Of a DNA stretch of 38,229 bases, positions 15,424 to 22,834 are shown in pieces. The notes under the pieces are model-generated. The model was not told where the DNA came from, did no database searches, and saw only the letters and a list, made by a program, of their open reading frames with translations. The position numbers were made by a program, and so were the translations under genes. The stretch is taken from the NCBI GenBank assembly GCA_018374635.1, contig JAHAEW010000027.1:1-38229 (forward strand), read 5' to 3'. Within the stretch, counting starts at the first letter, position 1. The number at the start of each line of letters is the position of its first letter. This stretch comes from Clostridiales bacterium. Lineage in GTDB: Bacteria > Bacillota > Clostridia > Oscillospirales > Oscillospiraceae.

Positions 15424-15527
15424 GGCACAATTTTGCGTGACTGCATGACGAGGAACGATGCAGATCGAAAGGGGGACCGGCGTTAGCCAAACAAAAAATT
15501 TCGTTTGACGGACACCGGCCCCTTTTG
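15424..15527 (+). ncRNA. Tandem RNA element, copy 2 (hairpin plus terminator)
   Basis: Same layout as copy 1: CACAATTTTGCGTG, hairpin CTGCAT (15441-15446) / ATGCAG (15458-15463) with loop GACGAGGAACG, then an imperfect terminator stem ending in CCCCTTTTG. One stem pair differs from copy 1 on both strands (C-G to T-A), so pairing is kept. It lies about 70 bases before the transporter start, where it could act as an attenuator. Confidence 0.5.
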
Positions 15528-15594
15528 TATTGCAAAGGTTTTGTTTCGAAGCTGCTTTTTTAGAGCGGCGGGGAAAGAATGAGAGGTGTAATTT

Positions 15595-16989
15595 ATGGCG
15601 AATTCCGATACACTACAAAAACAAGACGGCTTTAAGTCGCAGTTTGGCTTTATCATGGCCGCTGTGGGTTCCTGCGTGGGTATGGCTAACGTGTGGCGCT
15701 TCCCCATGCTGGTCTCCAGATATGGCGGCCTGACCTTCCTGATCCCCTATGCGATCTTTGCCTTCATCATCTGCCAGTCCGGCATGATGGAGGAGTTCTC
15801 TCTGGGCCGTTGGGCCCGCAGCGGCCCCTCCGGCGCCTTTGGTAAGGCTATGGAGAACGGCGGCCACCCCAAGAAGATCGGCGAGTGGCTGGGCGGCATC
15901 CCCGTGATCGGCTCCCTGTGCCTGGCCATCGGCTACTCCGTGGTCATGGGCTGGGTGTTTGCCTACACTAAGATGGCCATCACCGGCGAGCTCACTGCCA
16001 TGGGCACCGACATGAACGTCATCGGCGGCGCCTTCAGCGCTATGGCCCCCGAGGCGAACAGCCTGCCTGAGGCCATCCAGATGACCTTCGCCACCGGCGG
16101 CGCCAACAACTTGTGGATCATCATCGGCATCGTGGTCTCCTTCGTCATCATGCTGGCGGGTATCTCCAACGGCATCGAGGCCTCCTGCAAGATCATGCTG
16201 CCCATCCTGTATGTCCTCTTCGTCGTGCTGGCCATCGTGATGATCTTCATCCCCGGCACCGCGGAAGGCTACAAGTACATCTTCACTCTGGATCCCAAGA
16301 GCCTGTTGAATCCTGAGGTCTGGGTCTACGCATTCGGACAGTGCTTCTTCTCCCTTTCGGTGGCAGGCTCGGGCTCCGTGGTGTACGGCTCCTACTTGGG
16401 CAAGGACGTGAAGATCCGTCAGTCCGCCGTCATCTGCGCCATCCTGGACACCTCCTGTGCCCTGCTGGCCATGTTCGTCATCATCCCCGCTATGGCCACC
16501 ACCGGCGCCGACCTAGGCAACGGCGGCCCCGGCCTGATGTTCGTCTCCGTGCTCCCTGTGTTCAACGGCATTGGCGGCATCTCCAGACTGATCGTCATCT
16601 TCTTTTACGTGGCCATCCTCTTTGCGGGCATCTCCTCCATCATTAACCTGTTTGAGACGCCTGTCAACTTCCTGCAGCAGCAGCTCCACCTGAAGCGCTG
16701 GATGGCCGTGGGCCTCATCCACGTCGTGGGCCTGATCGTGGCCCTGCTGATCCAGCCCTGGACCTCCCAGTGGATGGACATTGTCTCCATCTACATCCTG
16801 CCGCTGGGTGCTGTGGCCGCCGGCATCATGTTCTTCTGGGTCATGAAGAAGAAGGATGCCCTGGCTGCCGCTCAGCTGGGCTCCGACAAGCCCATTATGA
16901 AGTGGTTCATGCCCTTCGGCAAGTATGTCTTTGTCCCCCTGTGCATCGCCTGCTTCGTACTGGGCATCTGGTGGGGCGGCATCGGCTGA
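15595..16989 (+). CDS. Neurotransmitter:sodium symporter (NSS) family amino-acid transporter
   Basis: A 464-residue NSS (SLC6-type, LeuT-fold) sodium-dependent transporter with about 11 membrane helices, as in other bacterial members. Helix 1 carries the sodium/substrate motif GSCVGMANVWRFP, and SLSVAGSGSVVYGSYLGKD marks helix 6 and the following loop. TnaT of Symbiobacterium, a characterised member encoded next to tryptophanase, takes up tryptophan. The position here after the lyase suggests the same sort of job: importing the lyase substrate. GAGAGGTG precedes the ATG. A tandem hairpin-terminator region separates the two genes, so transporter expression may be attenuated. Confidence 0.88.
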   Translation: MANSDTLQKQDGFKSQFGFIMAAVGSCVGMANVWRFPMLVSRYGGLTFLIPYAIFAFIICQSGMMEEFSLGRWARSGPSGAFGKAMENGGHPKKIGEWLGGIPVIGSLCLAIGYSVVMGWVFAYTKMAITGELTAMGTDMNVIGGAFSAMAPEANSLPEAIQMTFATGGANNLWIIIGIVVSFVIMLAGISNGIEASCKIMLPILYVLFVVLAIVMIFIPGTAEGYKYIFTLDPKSLLNPEVWVYAFGQCFFSLSVAGSGSVVYGSYLGKDVKIRQSAVICAILDTSCALLAMFVIIPAMATTGADLGNGGPGLMFVSVLPVFNGIGGISRLIVIFFYVAILFAGISSIINLFETPVNFLQQQLHLKRWMAVGLIHVVGLIVALLIQPWTSQWMDIVSIYILPLGAVAAGIMFFWVMKKKDALAAAQLGSDKPIMKWFMPFGKYVFVPLCIACFVLGIWWGGIG

Positions 16990-17006
16990 TCCAACCGGCC
17001 CACAGC

Positions 17007-17078
17007 GCGAGCATGCAGTCCACAAAAGCAAAGGAGAAAAAATCTGCAGTCCCGCGTTGTAGCGCCCCTAAAGGGCTA
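17007..17078 (-). repeat. 72-bp terminal inverted repeat, right copy
   Basis: Inverted copy of 5361-5432 with a single mismatch. It starts 17 bases after the transporter stop and ends where the truncated DUF6809-like frame begins. Confidence 0.85.
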
Positions 17079-17346
17079 TGATAAATTCCACACGCCGCTG
17101 CCCATGGCTGAGGCTGCACAGAAGGCAGAATCCTGCCACCAGGAGCTGATCAAGCGGCTGGACAAATCGGAGCTGCGGTTGGTGCTGCGGATCATCGACG
17201 CCAAGGATAAGATCGCCGAAGCGCAATCTCTGGACAGCTTTCTTTGCGGCTTCCATCTGGCCTGGAGGCTGTCCCAAGAGCTGGAGCACTACATGAATGA
17301 TCGCCCGGTGCCGGAAGTCCCTTCCGACCCGGGCGATTATGCCTGA
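17079..17346 (+). pseudogene. DUF6809-like protein, 5'-truncated
   Basis: The readable frame ends like the E2 protein at 36940: here QSLDSFLCGFHLAWRLSQELEHY, there CDLDSFVCGFRMGARLTLDTFM. Family proteins begin with a conserved FYGN-type start, which is missing. The frame is open upstream through the inverted repeat without its own start. The only internal ATG (17104) lacks a ribosome site. The end of the cargo seems to have replaced the N-terminus. If used, the ATG would give an 80-residue helical protein. Function of the family is unknown; it is common on Clostridia mobile elements. Confidence 0.55.
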
Positions 17347-17377
17347 TCGGTATGTTTAGGCGGTGAGGCAACTCCGC

Positions 17378-18355
17378 TCACAGATATAACTGCTGCCCCT
17401 GGCCCTGCTCCATCCGCTGTGCCTGCCGCTGCTTTATCTGCTCCAGCAGGTCCTGCGGGATGGAATCAATAAACGTTTGACACGCCCGTAGCTCATCCAT
17501 GAGCTCCAGGTTCTGTTGCTGGCTCTCCTCTTGGGCATCCAGAGCCCGGAACATGGTGCTGCGGGAGCGAATGAGCTCGTCCCTCATGCGCTGGAGCTGC
17601 TCATCATAGGGCTTCAGCTTGGCCTCGAACGCGTTGATCTGGGGATACCACTTGTCCAGCAGCTTCAGAATTTTCTCCCTCTGCTTCTTCGCGTTCAGTG
17701 TGCCGGTCTGCTCCAGCTCGGCGCGGATCTCCACCATCTCTTGGGTGAGACGGTGGGACTGCTTATAGAGCCAGGTGGGGATGTGTTTCCGCCTGGTGAC
17801 GGCGGCGGACTGCCCCCGCTCCAGTTCCGGGAACTCCGCCGCCATGTGGTCGTGGAACTTGTCCTGCCACTCCACCAGCTTATCCCGTCCGCCGATCACC
17901 TCCTTGGCGGATAGCCGGTGGTCCTTTGTCAGCGGTACGAAGCACAGGTGCATATGTGGGTTGCGCTCATCCATGTGTACCACGGCGGAGAAGATGTTCT
18001 CCGCGCCCACCTCCCTGCTGAAGAACTCCAGCGCCCGCTCGAAGTATCTCCGCACCTGTTCCGGCGGGAGCTGCGTCAGGTAGTCCGGTGTGGCGGTGAC
18101 GATGGTGTCGATGAACTTCACGCTGTCCCGGCGCACCTTGAGCTTCGGATTTTTCCGCTGGGCCTGTTCGATGCGGGACTGGATCTCTGCGTAGTATTTG
18201 TGTCGGGGCTCCACCAGGTGGTAGTTGAGGTGGGAGCGGTCTGTGTCCACATCAGGGTTGCTGGCATAGCGTGGCTTCTTCCGTTCGTGGTGTTTCTCGA
18301 TGGCAGAGGCCGGTCCGCCTTTTCGTTTCTCGAAGCGCATAATGGCGTAAGGCAT
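17378..18355 (-). CDS. mob: MobV-family relaxase (Mob/Pre)
   Basis: A 325-residue relaxase of the MobV (Pre/Mob) type, which nicks oriT and leads one strand into a recipient through another element's conjugation channel. Diagnostic blocks are MPYAIMRFEKRK at the start, HHERxxxxYASNPDVDTDRSHLNYHL (about 22-47) and the metal site VVHMDERNPHMHLCFVP (about 125-141: H127, E130, H134, H136). The C-terminal third is coiled-coil-like and Q-rich. ATG 18355 follows an AAGGAGT site. Its oriT is about 200 bases upstream. It is shorter than plasmid MobM (about 490 residues), lacking much of the C-terminal region, but the catalytic part looks whole. Confidence 0.9.
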   Translation of the reverse strand: MPYAIMRFEKRKGGPASAIEKHHERKKPRYASNPDVDTDRSHLNYHLVEPRHKYYAEIQSRIEQAQRKNPKLKVRRDSVKFIDTIVTATPDYLTQLPPEQVRRYFERALEFFSREVGAENIFSAVVHMDERNPHMHLCFVPLTKDHRLSAKEVIGGRDKLVEWQDKFHDHMAAEFPELERGQSAAVTRRKHIPTWLYKQSHRLTQEMVEIRAELEQTGTLNAKKQREKILKLLDKWYPQINAFEAKLKPYDEQLQRMRDELIRSRSTMFRALDAQEESQQQNLELMDELRACQTFIDSIPQDLLEQIKQRQAQRMEQGQGQQLYL

Positions 18356-18500
18356 CACACAAGACTCCTTCCGTTGAGATGGTAGATGCACGGTGGACGT
18401 AGGCGTTTTCACATACCGCCCTGCCATGCGGAACCCGCCGCAAGAGAGGTGGTGCTGAAATCGGCAGGCTGGCGCGGCGGCGGTTTCCCCGCCCACGAGA

Positions 18501-18534
18501 AATGCCCGGCCCCTGCAAGGAGGGCCGGGCATTT
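18501..18534 (+). terminator. Strong GC-rich hairpin / terminator
   Basis: AATGCCCGGCCC pairs with GGGCCGGGCATT around a nine-base loop, with TTTT after it. It lies between the relaxase gene and oriT. Confidence 0.6.
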
Positions 18535-18550
18535 TCGCGTGCGGTTGTCA

Positions 18551-18580
18551 GGGCGGTATAACGCACTATACCTTGCCGCC
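18551..18580 (-). other. oriT: oriT of the MobV type
   Basis: On the minus strand the sequence reads TAGTGCGTTATACC inside a dyad (GGTATA / TATACC, flanked by GGGCGG / CCGCCC-like arms). The MobV nick region of pMV158-type plasmids is TAGTGTG/TTATACTTTA, so the match is close. Position upstream of the relaxase agrees. Nick expected after TAGTGCG. Confidence 0.75.
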
Positions 18581-19010
18581 CAGAAGGCGGCAAGGCGTGC
18601 GCCCGGGGACACCCCGGGACCCCATTTTGCGGCTTCGGACTCGAATACAGCGGGCCCTGGCAGGCCCCGCCGTGTTCGGCCCTTTGCCGCCGTTTTTGCC
18701 GCCGGTGGACCGGGGGTGGGGCAGGTACCCGCCCCGGCGGCAAAAACCCGCCTGCGGGCTGGCTGCGGGGGACGTGGGGCTGGAGACGGGGACAATACGA
18801 AGCTGCCCAAAAGACCGTCACCCGCGTGACGGCCCTCCGCATTGTCCGTTCAGGTTCCCTTCTACCGGCTACACAGGTGCCGGTGTTAAGATCAAAAACA
18901 GAGGAAGGAACAGGGAGCATCATGGCGGAGACACTGCTCGCCGGGGCTACTTCTTCTCTTCCCTGACTTTGAAGTCTGTAAACCTCCGTCCTAGATCGTT
19001 TGATTATGGA
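18581..19010. other. GC-rich intergenic region downstream of oriT
   Basis: About 430 bases of very GC-rich sequence (runs of GCC/GGC) with long open frames in several directions that look like nothing and have no ribosome sites. I see no gene. It could hold the remains of the lost end of the initiator-like gene. Confidence 0.4.
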
Positions 19011-19400
19011 TCACTCTGTACTTGATCGATCCATATTAGATTCTGCCGACTTCTCCGGACATGGTCTCACCGTACCTGGATTTCCCGTACCTGGTGAACC
19101 CGTACCAGGCGGCTGCTCATAGATCAGATACTCGATGTCCTGGATCTGCCCGCCGGGCCCCCGGAGCTGACGGCGGATCACGTAGCCCTCCTTCTCCAGC
19201 TCCCGCAGGGCACCCCGGATGGCGTCCACGCCCTCCCGGCAGATGGCGGCCAGGCCCAGGGTGCTGTAGTTCCAGTCCTCCGGCAGGGACAGCATCATGG
19301 ACAGCAGCCCCTTGGCCTTCAGGGTCAGCCGCTTGTCCCGCAGATGGTGGTTGCTCATGACGGTGAAGTCACGGGTACGCTCCACACGAAAGACAGCCAT
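19011..19400 (-). CDS. Replication-initiator-like helix-turn-helix protein, shortened
   Basis: A 129-residue protein whose first 90 residues match the N-terminal helix-turn-helix of element replication-initiator/DUF6017-type proteins. The landmarks are FRVERTRDFTVMSNHHLRDKRLTLKAKGLLSMMLSLPEDWNYSTLGLA, then ALRELEKEGYVIRRQ. Such proteins usually run to about 250-350 residues. Here a TGA follows ...RSSTE, and codons after it read SIIKRSR before losing sense, so a nonsense change or truncation is likely. ATG 19400 has GGAGG ten bases ahead; ATG 19409 is too close to it. GTGSPGTGNPGT is a short linker repeat. Confidence 0.6.
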   Translation of the reverse strand: MAVFRVERTRDFTVMSNHHLRDKRLTLKAKGLLSMMLSLPEDWNYSTLGLAAICREGVDAIRGALRELEKEGYVIRRQLRGPGGQIQDIEYLIYEQPPGTGSPGTGNPGTVRPCPEKSAESNMDRSSTE

Positions 19401-19431
19401 TGTGTTCATTCCTCCTTTCGGACGGCATGAC

Positions 19432-19465
19432 AAAGCCGCGGCACCCGGTTGGGATGCCGCGGCTT
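19432..19465 (-). terminator. Hairpin after the DUF4143 ATPase gene
   Basis: A perfect 12-bp stem AAAGCCGCGGCA / TGCCGCGGCTTT with an 11-base loop and short T run, just beyond the ATPase stop and before the initiator-like gene. Confidence 0.6.
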
Positions 19466-19506
19466 TTGCCGTATATTTTATTGTGAGCAGCCATTGGACT
19501 ATCCTA

Positions 19507-20826
19507 TCAGGCGTTCAGGAGAAAATCTGTCAGCTTGATGATCTTGATCCCGTCCTCCGTCATGGGATAGTCACAGCTTCCGGCAATGACGATTTTTTCA
19601 TAGTTGTCCCGGATCATCCGCAGAGGGGCCAGCTCCCGCTCCCGGGTGGCCGGTTCGTTCATGGACTCGGTCACCTGGATGTACCGCTTCTCCTCCGCAT
19701 TGGCGGCGATAAAGTCCACTTCCCTGTTGTCCACTTTTCCGATAGCCACATCGTAGCCCCGGCGGAGCAGTTCGAAGTAAACAACGTTCTCAATGATGTG
19801 TCCGGTGTCCATGTCCCGGAAGCCCAGCAGATAGTTGCGCAGGCCAATGTCCACGATATAATATTTGCCCAGGGTGCGGAGATACTCCTTCCCCTTGATG
19901 TCGAATCGCTTGATCTCATAGAAGATATAGGACTCCAGCAGCGCGCCAACATAGGCCTGGATGGTGTGGACAGAGGGCCTGCCCTTACGGTTCTGGTCCA
20001 GCAGCTTTTCGTTCACGAGAGTATTGCTGATGGATGTGATGGAGGTGCTGTTGCCAATATTGTCGGTCAGGAACATGATGATCTTCCGCAGCAGATCCGG
20101 GTCGGTGATCTGCCGCTGACCGCGGCGGCGCTCCCGTTCCAGGATGTCCCGTACCACGACCGTGGAGTAGATCCCGTCCAGCAGGGTCAGCGCCTTATCG
20201 GTATCCAGGCCCACATCTGCGATCCCGGGCATTCCGCCGAAGCGCAGATAGGCGTCCAGCAGCTCCTGGGGCTCATAGCTCTCGCCGTCGGCATCGTAGA
20301 TCCGCTTCCGTATTCCTCCGGCGGGGCTTTTGCTCTCCCGAACCGTATAGCCGTGGAAGTCCAGAAACTCCCGGAAGGACAACGGAAGCATCTTGATCTC
20401 CACGCTCCGTCCGGCCAGGTAGGTGGCGTACTCCGAGGACAGCAGATAGGCGTTGGAGCCGGTCACATAGATGTCGCAGTCGAAATCCACCCGGAAGGAA
20501 TTCACCGCATCCTGCCACTGGTCGATGCGCTGGATCTCGTCAAAGAACAGATAAGCGCGCTTCTTCTCCGGCAGCCGCTCCTTCACATACCGGTACAGTT
20601 CCTCCACAGTCATTCTGCGGAAGTCCATGGATTCAAAATTCATCTCGATGATCTGGTCATCCGCCACACCAGTATCCCGCAGATGAAGGATCATCAGCTT
20701 CATCAGGCTGGATTTTCCGCAGCGCCGGATGCCTGTGATGATCTTCACCGGCTCGGTATCCTGAAACGCGATCAGCCGGTTCAGGTAAAGGTCACGGAGG
20801 CGCAGCTCACTTCCACTTTTCAGCAT
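19507..20826 (-). CDS. AAA_14/DUF4143 ATPase, element 1
   Basis: A 439-residue ATPase. The N-terminal AAA_14 domain has Walker A TGIRRCGKSS (about 31-40) and Walker B LFFDEIQ (about 93-98). GSNAYLLSSEYATYLAGRSVEIKMLPLSFREFL is the sensor region shared by this group. The C-terminal DUF4143 domain (about 220-400) has a nuclease-like fold end, FIAANAEEKRYIQV. Such ATPases are common on archaeal and Clostridia elements; the function is unproven, with defence, maintenance or toxin roles suggested. E2 has its own at 35257, in a similar right-arm place but only distantly alike. ATG 20826 is the natural start. Confidence 0.8.
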   Translation of the reverse strand: MLKSGSELRLRDLYLNRLIAFQDTEPVKIITGIRRCGKSSLMKLMILHLRDTGVADDQIIEMNFESMDFRRMTVEELYRYVKERLPEKKRAYLFFDEIQRIDQWQDAVNSFRVDFDCDIYVTGSNAYLLSSEYATYLAGRSVEIKMLPLSFREFLDFHGYTVRESKSPAGGIRKRIYDADGESYEPQELLDAYLRFGGMPGIADVGLDTDKALTLLDGIYSTVVVRDILERERRRGQRQITDPDLLRKIIMFLTDNIGNSTSITSISNTLVNEKLLDQNRKGRPSVHTIQAYVGALLESYIFYEIKRFDIKGKEYLRTLGKYYIVDIGLRNYLLGFRDMDTGHIIENVVYFELLRRGYDVAIGKVDNREVDFIAANAEEKRYIQVTESMNEPATRERELAPLRMIRDNYEKIVIAGSCDYPMTEDGIKIIKLTDFLLNA

Positions 20827-20973
20827 CCTATCACCTCTGGTTGCAGTGTAGCATAAAGAAATTGAAAAATCAAGTTTATGCTATTGATTGCACAAACTTC
20901 TCCAAAAACAAACCTATATGCTCCGCTTTCGACAGGGCGAAAAATAGCTCTGAACATAGTCAACACGGTTTCC

Positions 20974-20999
20974 CGCTAACACAACGCTCACAGTTTTCC
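20974..20999 (+). repeat. Putative integrase arm-type site, E1 right end
   Basis: Partner of 269-294, 23 of 26 bases identical, ending GCTCACAGTTTTCC. A shorter related motif, ACGCTCACA, lies near 21097. The stretch 20827-21144 holds no gene. Confidence 0.5.
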
Positions 21000-21144
21000 G
21001 GAAAATCTGCTTTGGACCGGCAAATCCGCAACCATCTGAATTGGCATGAAGAAACGCCGCAGCCCCAGTAAAATCAAGGAGTTGCGGCGTTCTGAAACGC
21101 TCACAAGGGAACACAAAATTCACGGTAGGACACTGCCTTCCAAC

Positions 21145-21155
21145 GACTCGAAATC
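21145..21155 (+). other. attR core of element 1
   Basis: GACTCGAAATC again. What follows (ATGTGACAGG) is not the 3' half of a tRNA-Ser, which a simple insertion into a tRNA would leave. Only 35 bases further on is the 5' end of the next tRNA-Ser. Confidence 0.6.
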
Positions 21156-21190
21156 ATGTGACAGGATTGCATAAATTGAATATTCTATAC

Positions 21191-21231
21191 GGAAGCGTAT
21201 CGAAGTGGTCGTAACGAGCTTGACTCGAAAT
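21191..21231 (+). pseudogene. 5' part of a split tRNA-Ser(CGA), E2 left junction
   Basis: GGAAGCG acceptor strand, D arm and anticodon loop of a tRNA-Ser, ending in the core GACTCGAAAT (21222-21231). The missing part is at 38085-38132. Joined, they give an 89-base class II tRNA with GGAAGCG/CGCTTCC and stem CTTGA/TCAAG paired. E2 splits it at the anticodon loop. Confidence 0.88.
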
Positions 21232-21312
21232 GGATGGGGGCTTAGGCCGTTTTGTCCGCGAGAAGTTGCTGATTTTCAGCTGTTTCCAGTCTTTTTACTC
21301 ACTTATCCCTGC

Positions 21313-21347
21313 GCAGTTCTCTCCAACAGTTCTCTCCAATTCTCTCC
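21313..21347 (+). repeat. E2 left-end repeats (putative arm sites)
   Basis: GCAGTTCTCTCC (21313-21324), ACAGTTCTCTCC (21326-21337) and a partial AATTCTCTCC (21338-21347). The same motif recurs three times near the right end (37876-37919). Probable integrase arm-binding sites. Otherwise 21232-21384 has no gene. Confidence 0.65.
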
Positions 21348-21384
21348 TGAATGAGGACGGAGCGCCTGTGGGAGTGACCGATTT

Positions 21385-21477
21385 GGAGATGTACCCAAGT
21401 GGTTGAAGGGTCCGCACTCGAAATGCGGTAGGCCGGCTCAAACCGGTGCGAGAGTTCGAATCTCTCCATCTCCGCCA
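21385..21477 (+). tRNA. tRNA-Ser(CGA), intact, carried by element 2
   Basis: A class II tRNA of 93 bases. GGAGATG pairs with CATCTCC, followed by G and encoded CCA; anticodon stem CCGCA/TGCGG, loop CTCGAAA (anticodon CGA), long variable arm GCCGGCTCAAACCGGTGC-like, T arm GTTCGAATC. Its sequence differs from the tRNA that E2 splits, so it cannot be a restored copy; the element brought it. Its loop region reads CACTCGAAATG, one base short of the E2 core. Confidence 0.93.
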
Positions 21478-21482
21478 CCTTG

Positions 21483-21516
21483 CTCCAGCAGTCCAGATGG
21501 GCTGCTGGAGCTTATT
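21483..21516 (+). terminator. Terminator of the E2 tRNA-Ser
   Basis: CTCCAGCAG pairs with CTGCTGGAG around a short loop, followed by a T-rich stretch. It lies just after the tRNA and before the end of the convergent integrase gene. Confidence 0.8.
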
Positions 21517-21518
21517 TT

Positions 21519-22715
21519 TTATACCTGCATTTCCCACTTGCACTTCACTCCGTCCGCCGCCGGCAAGGGCAGCCCCTGCGTCATAGCCTGAGCGGAGGAC
21601 AGCTTGGAGGAATAGTCAAGGTGGGCATAGATATTTGCGGTGGTGCTGAAATCGCTGTGTCCCAGCCATTCCTGGATCTGCTTGAGGGGCACCCCATTTG
21701 CCAGCAGGAGACTGGCACAGCTGTGTCTCAAATCGTGGAGACGAATCCGCTGGAGTCCATGCTGCTCCAGATACTCCGGGAATTTGGAGGTCAGGTAGTT
21801 GGGGTTGATGCGTTTGCCCAGCTCATTGACAAACACATAGCCGTCATAGGAGTAATCGTAGCAGTTGCCGCAGATCCGTTTGTTGTATTCCTGCTCCTCT
21901 TTTACCTGCCGAAAATAAGCGGCGAAGCTGCCTACCAGGGGCAAGGTGCGGAGGCTGGACTTTGTCTTGGCCGATTCCTGCTCCAAAACGTAGGTTTTTC
22001 CATCAATGCGCGTGGTGGTCACTGTGTGTTTGATGGTGATGGTGCCCCGCTCGAAGTCAATGGCATCCCATTTGAGGCCAACCAGCTCACCTCGGCGCAG
22101 GCCGTAGAAAGCAGCCACCAGTATCGGAAGCTCCATCCAGGTGCCCTTGAGTACTTCAAAAATCTGCTGGAGCTGCTCTGCGTCCAGAAATTTGGGCTGA
22201 AACTCGTTCTTTCTCGGGCGGTCCACCTTGGTGGCCACATTCTGTATGACCAGGTCGGTTTTCAGAGCATATTTCAGCGCCTGATGGATGACGGCATGGT
22301 CGTGAAGCACAGAATTCGGCTTGACTGTTTTCAGCCGTTCTCCATAAAACTGCTGAATATGCCGTGCCTCTAGTCCTCGCAGCGTATATCCCTTTTGCCG
22401 GAAATACGGCTCGATCACACTGTGTACGATGTTGGAATAGGAGCCATATGTGGCAGGCTTGATCTTGACCCGCACAATGTCCAGCCATTGCAGCAGATAA
22501 TCTGCAAACAGCATATCCGAGCAAAGCTCATCCGGTTCCGGCGGGGGCACAAAGCTGGAACGAATACGCAGCAGCTCCGCCTCTGCCTTCCGCTTGTTGC
22601 CCTTCTCAGGCAGTCCGGTGGCGTGCCATTTGCTTTTCCTCTTGCCCTTGTTGTCCTTATAGCTGATGACCACATAATAGTAGCCCTTTTTTACCTGTAA
22701 ATGTCCTGTTATCAT
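21519..22715 (-). CDS. int: Tyrosine recombinase / integrase of element 2
   Basis: A 398-residue phage-type integrase with arm-binding (about 1-50), core-binding (about 65-160) and catalytic (about 175-375) domains. Catalytic residues: R207 in YGLRRGE, H327 and R330 in LHDLRHSC, H353 in WLGH, Y363 in NIYAHLD. ATG 22715 has AAGGAG upstream; the longer frame is not supported. It is the last gene before the tRNA at the left end, convergent with it. It is similar in plan to the E1 integrase, and both junctions are at the same tRNA position, so the two are probably related enzymes with one target. Confidence 0.93.
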   Translation of the reverse strand: MITGHLQVKKGYYYVVISYKDNKGKRKSKWHATGLPEKGNKRKAEAELLRIRSSFVPPPEPDELCSDMLFADYLLQWLDIVRVKIKPATYGSYSNIVHSVIEPYFRQKGYTLRGLEARHIQQFYGERLKTVKPNSVLHDHAVIHQALKYALKTDLVIQNVATKVDRPRKNEFQPKFLDAEQLQQIFEVLKGTWMELPILVAAFYGLRRGELVGLKWDAIDFERGTITIKHTVTTTRIDGKTYVLEQESAKTKSSLRTLPLVGSFAAYFRQVKEEQEYNKRICGNCYDYSYDGYVFVNELGKRINPNYLTSKFPEYLEQHGLQRIRLHDLRHSCASLLLANGVPLKQIQEWLGHSDFSTTANIYAHLDYSSKLSSAQAMTQGLPLPAADGVKCKWEMQV

Positions 22716-22834
22716 ATCAATCTCCTTTCCGGGGCGGCTCCCCACAGGACAGCTTTTTTGATGCAACCCCATCTTACTCCACAGGCCACTCGCTGTCCAC
22801 GCTGCGATTTTGTTTGCGGCAGACACTTTCGCCC

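Larger units (their letters stand above)
5361..17078. other. Catabolic cargo region bounded by inverted repeats
   Basis: An 11.7-kb block of metabolic, transport and regulatory genes inside E1, with truncated genes just outside both ends (Shedu-like on the left, DUF6809-like on the right). All recognisable mobile-element functions lie outside it. It could be a non-autonomous transposon-like unit, or a chromosomal segment captured between two copies of an intergenic repeat. Confidence 0.6.
183..21155. mobile_element. Element 1: integrative mobilizable element with a catabolic cargo
   Basis: About 21.0 kb between GACTCGAAATC copies. It carries a tyrosine integrase, an excisionase-like gene, a MobV relaxase with oriT, a replication-initiator-like gene and accessory genes, but no type IV secretion genes. 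That points to mobilization in trans rather than self-transfer. Matching 26-base putative arm sites sit near both ends (269-294 and 20974-20999). The right junction is not followed by a tRNA 3' half, so E1 probably entered an existing attL-like junction or a secondary site. An 11.7-kb segment bounded by inverted repeats sits inside and interrupts or replaces flanking genes on both sides. Confidence 0.7.

Noticed and set aside
18581..19010. Long GC-rich open frames near the oriT
   Set aside because: Open frames occur in several directions with no ribosome sites or recognisable domains; composition alone explains them.
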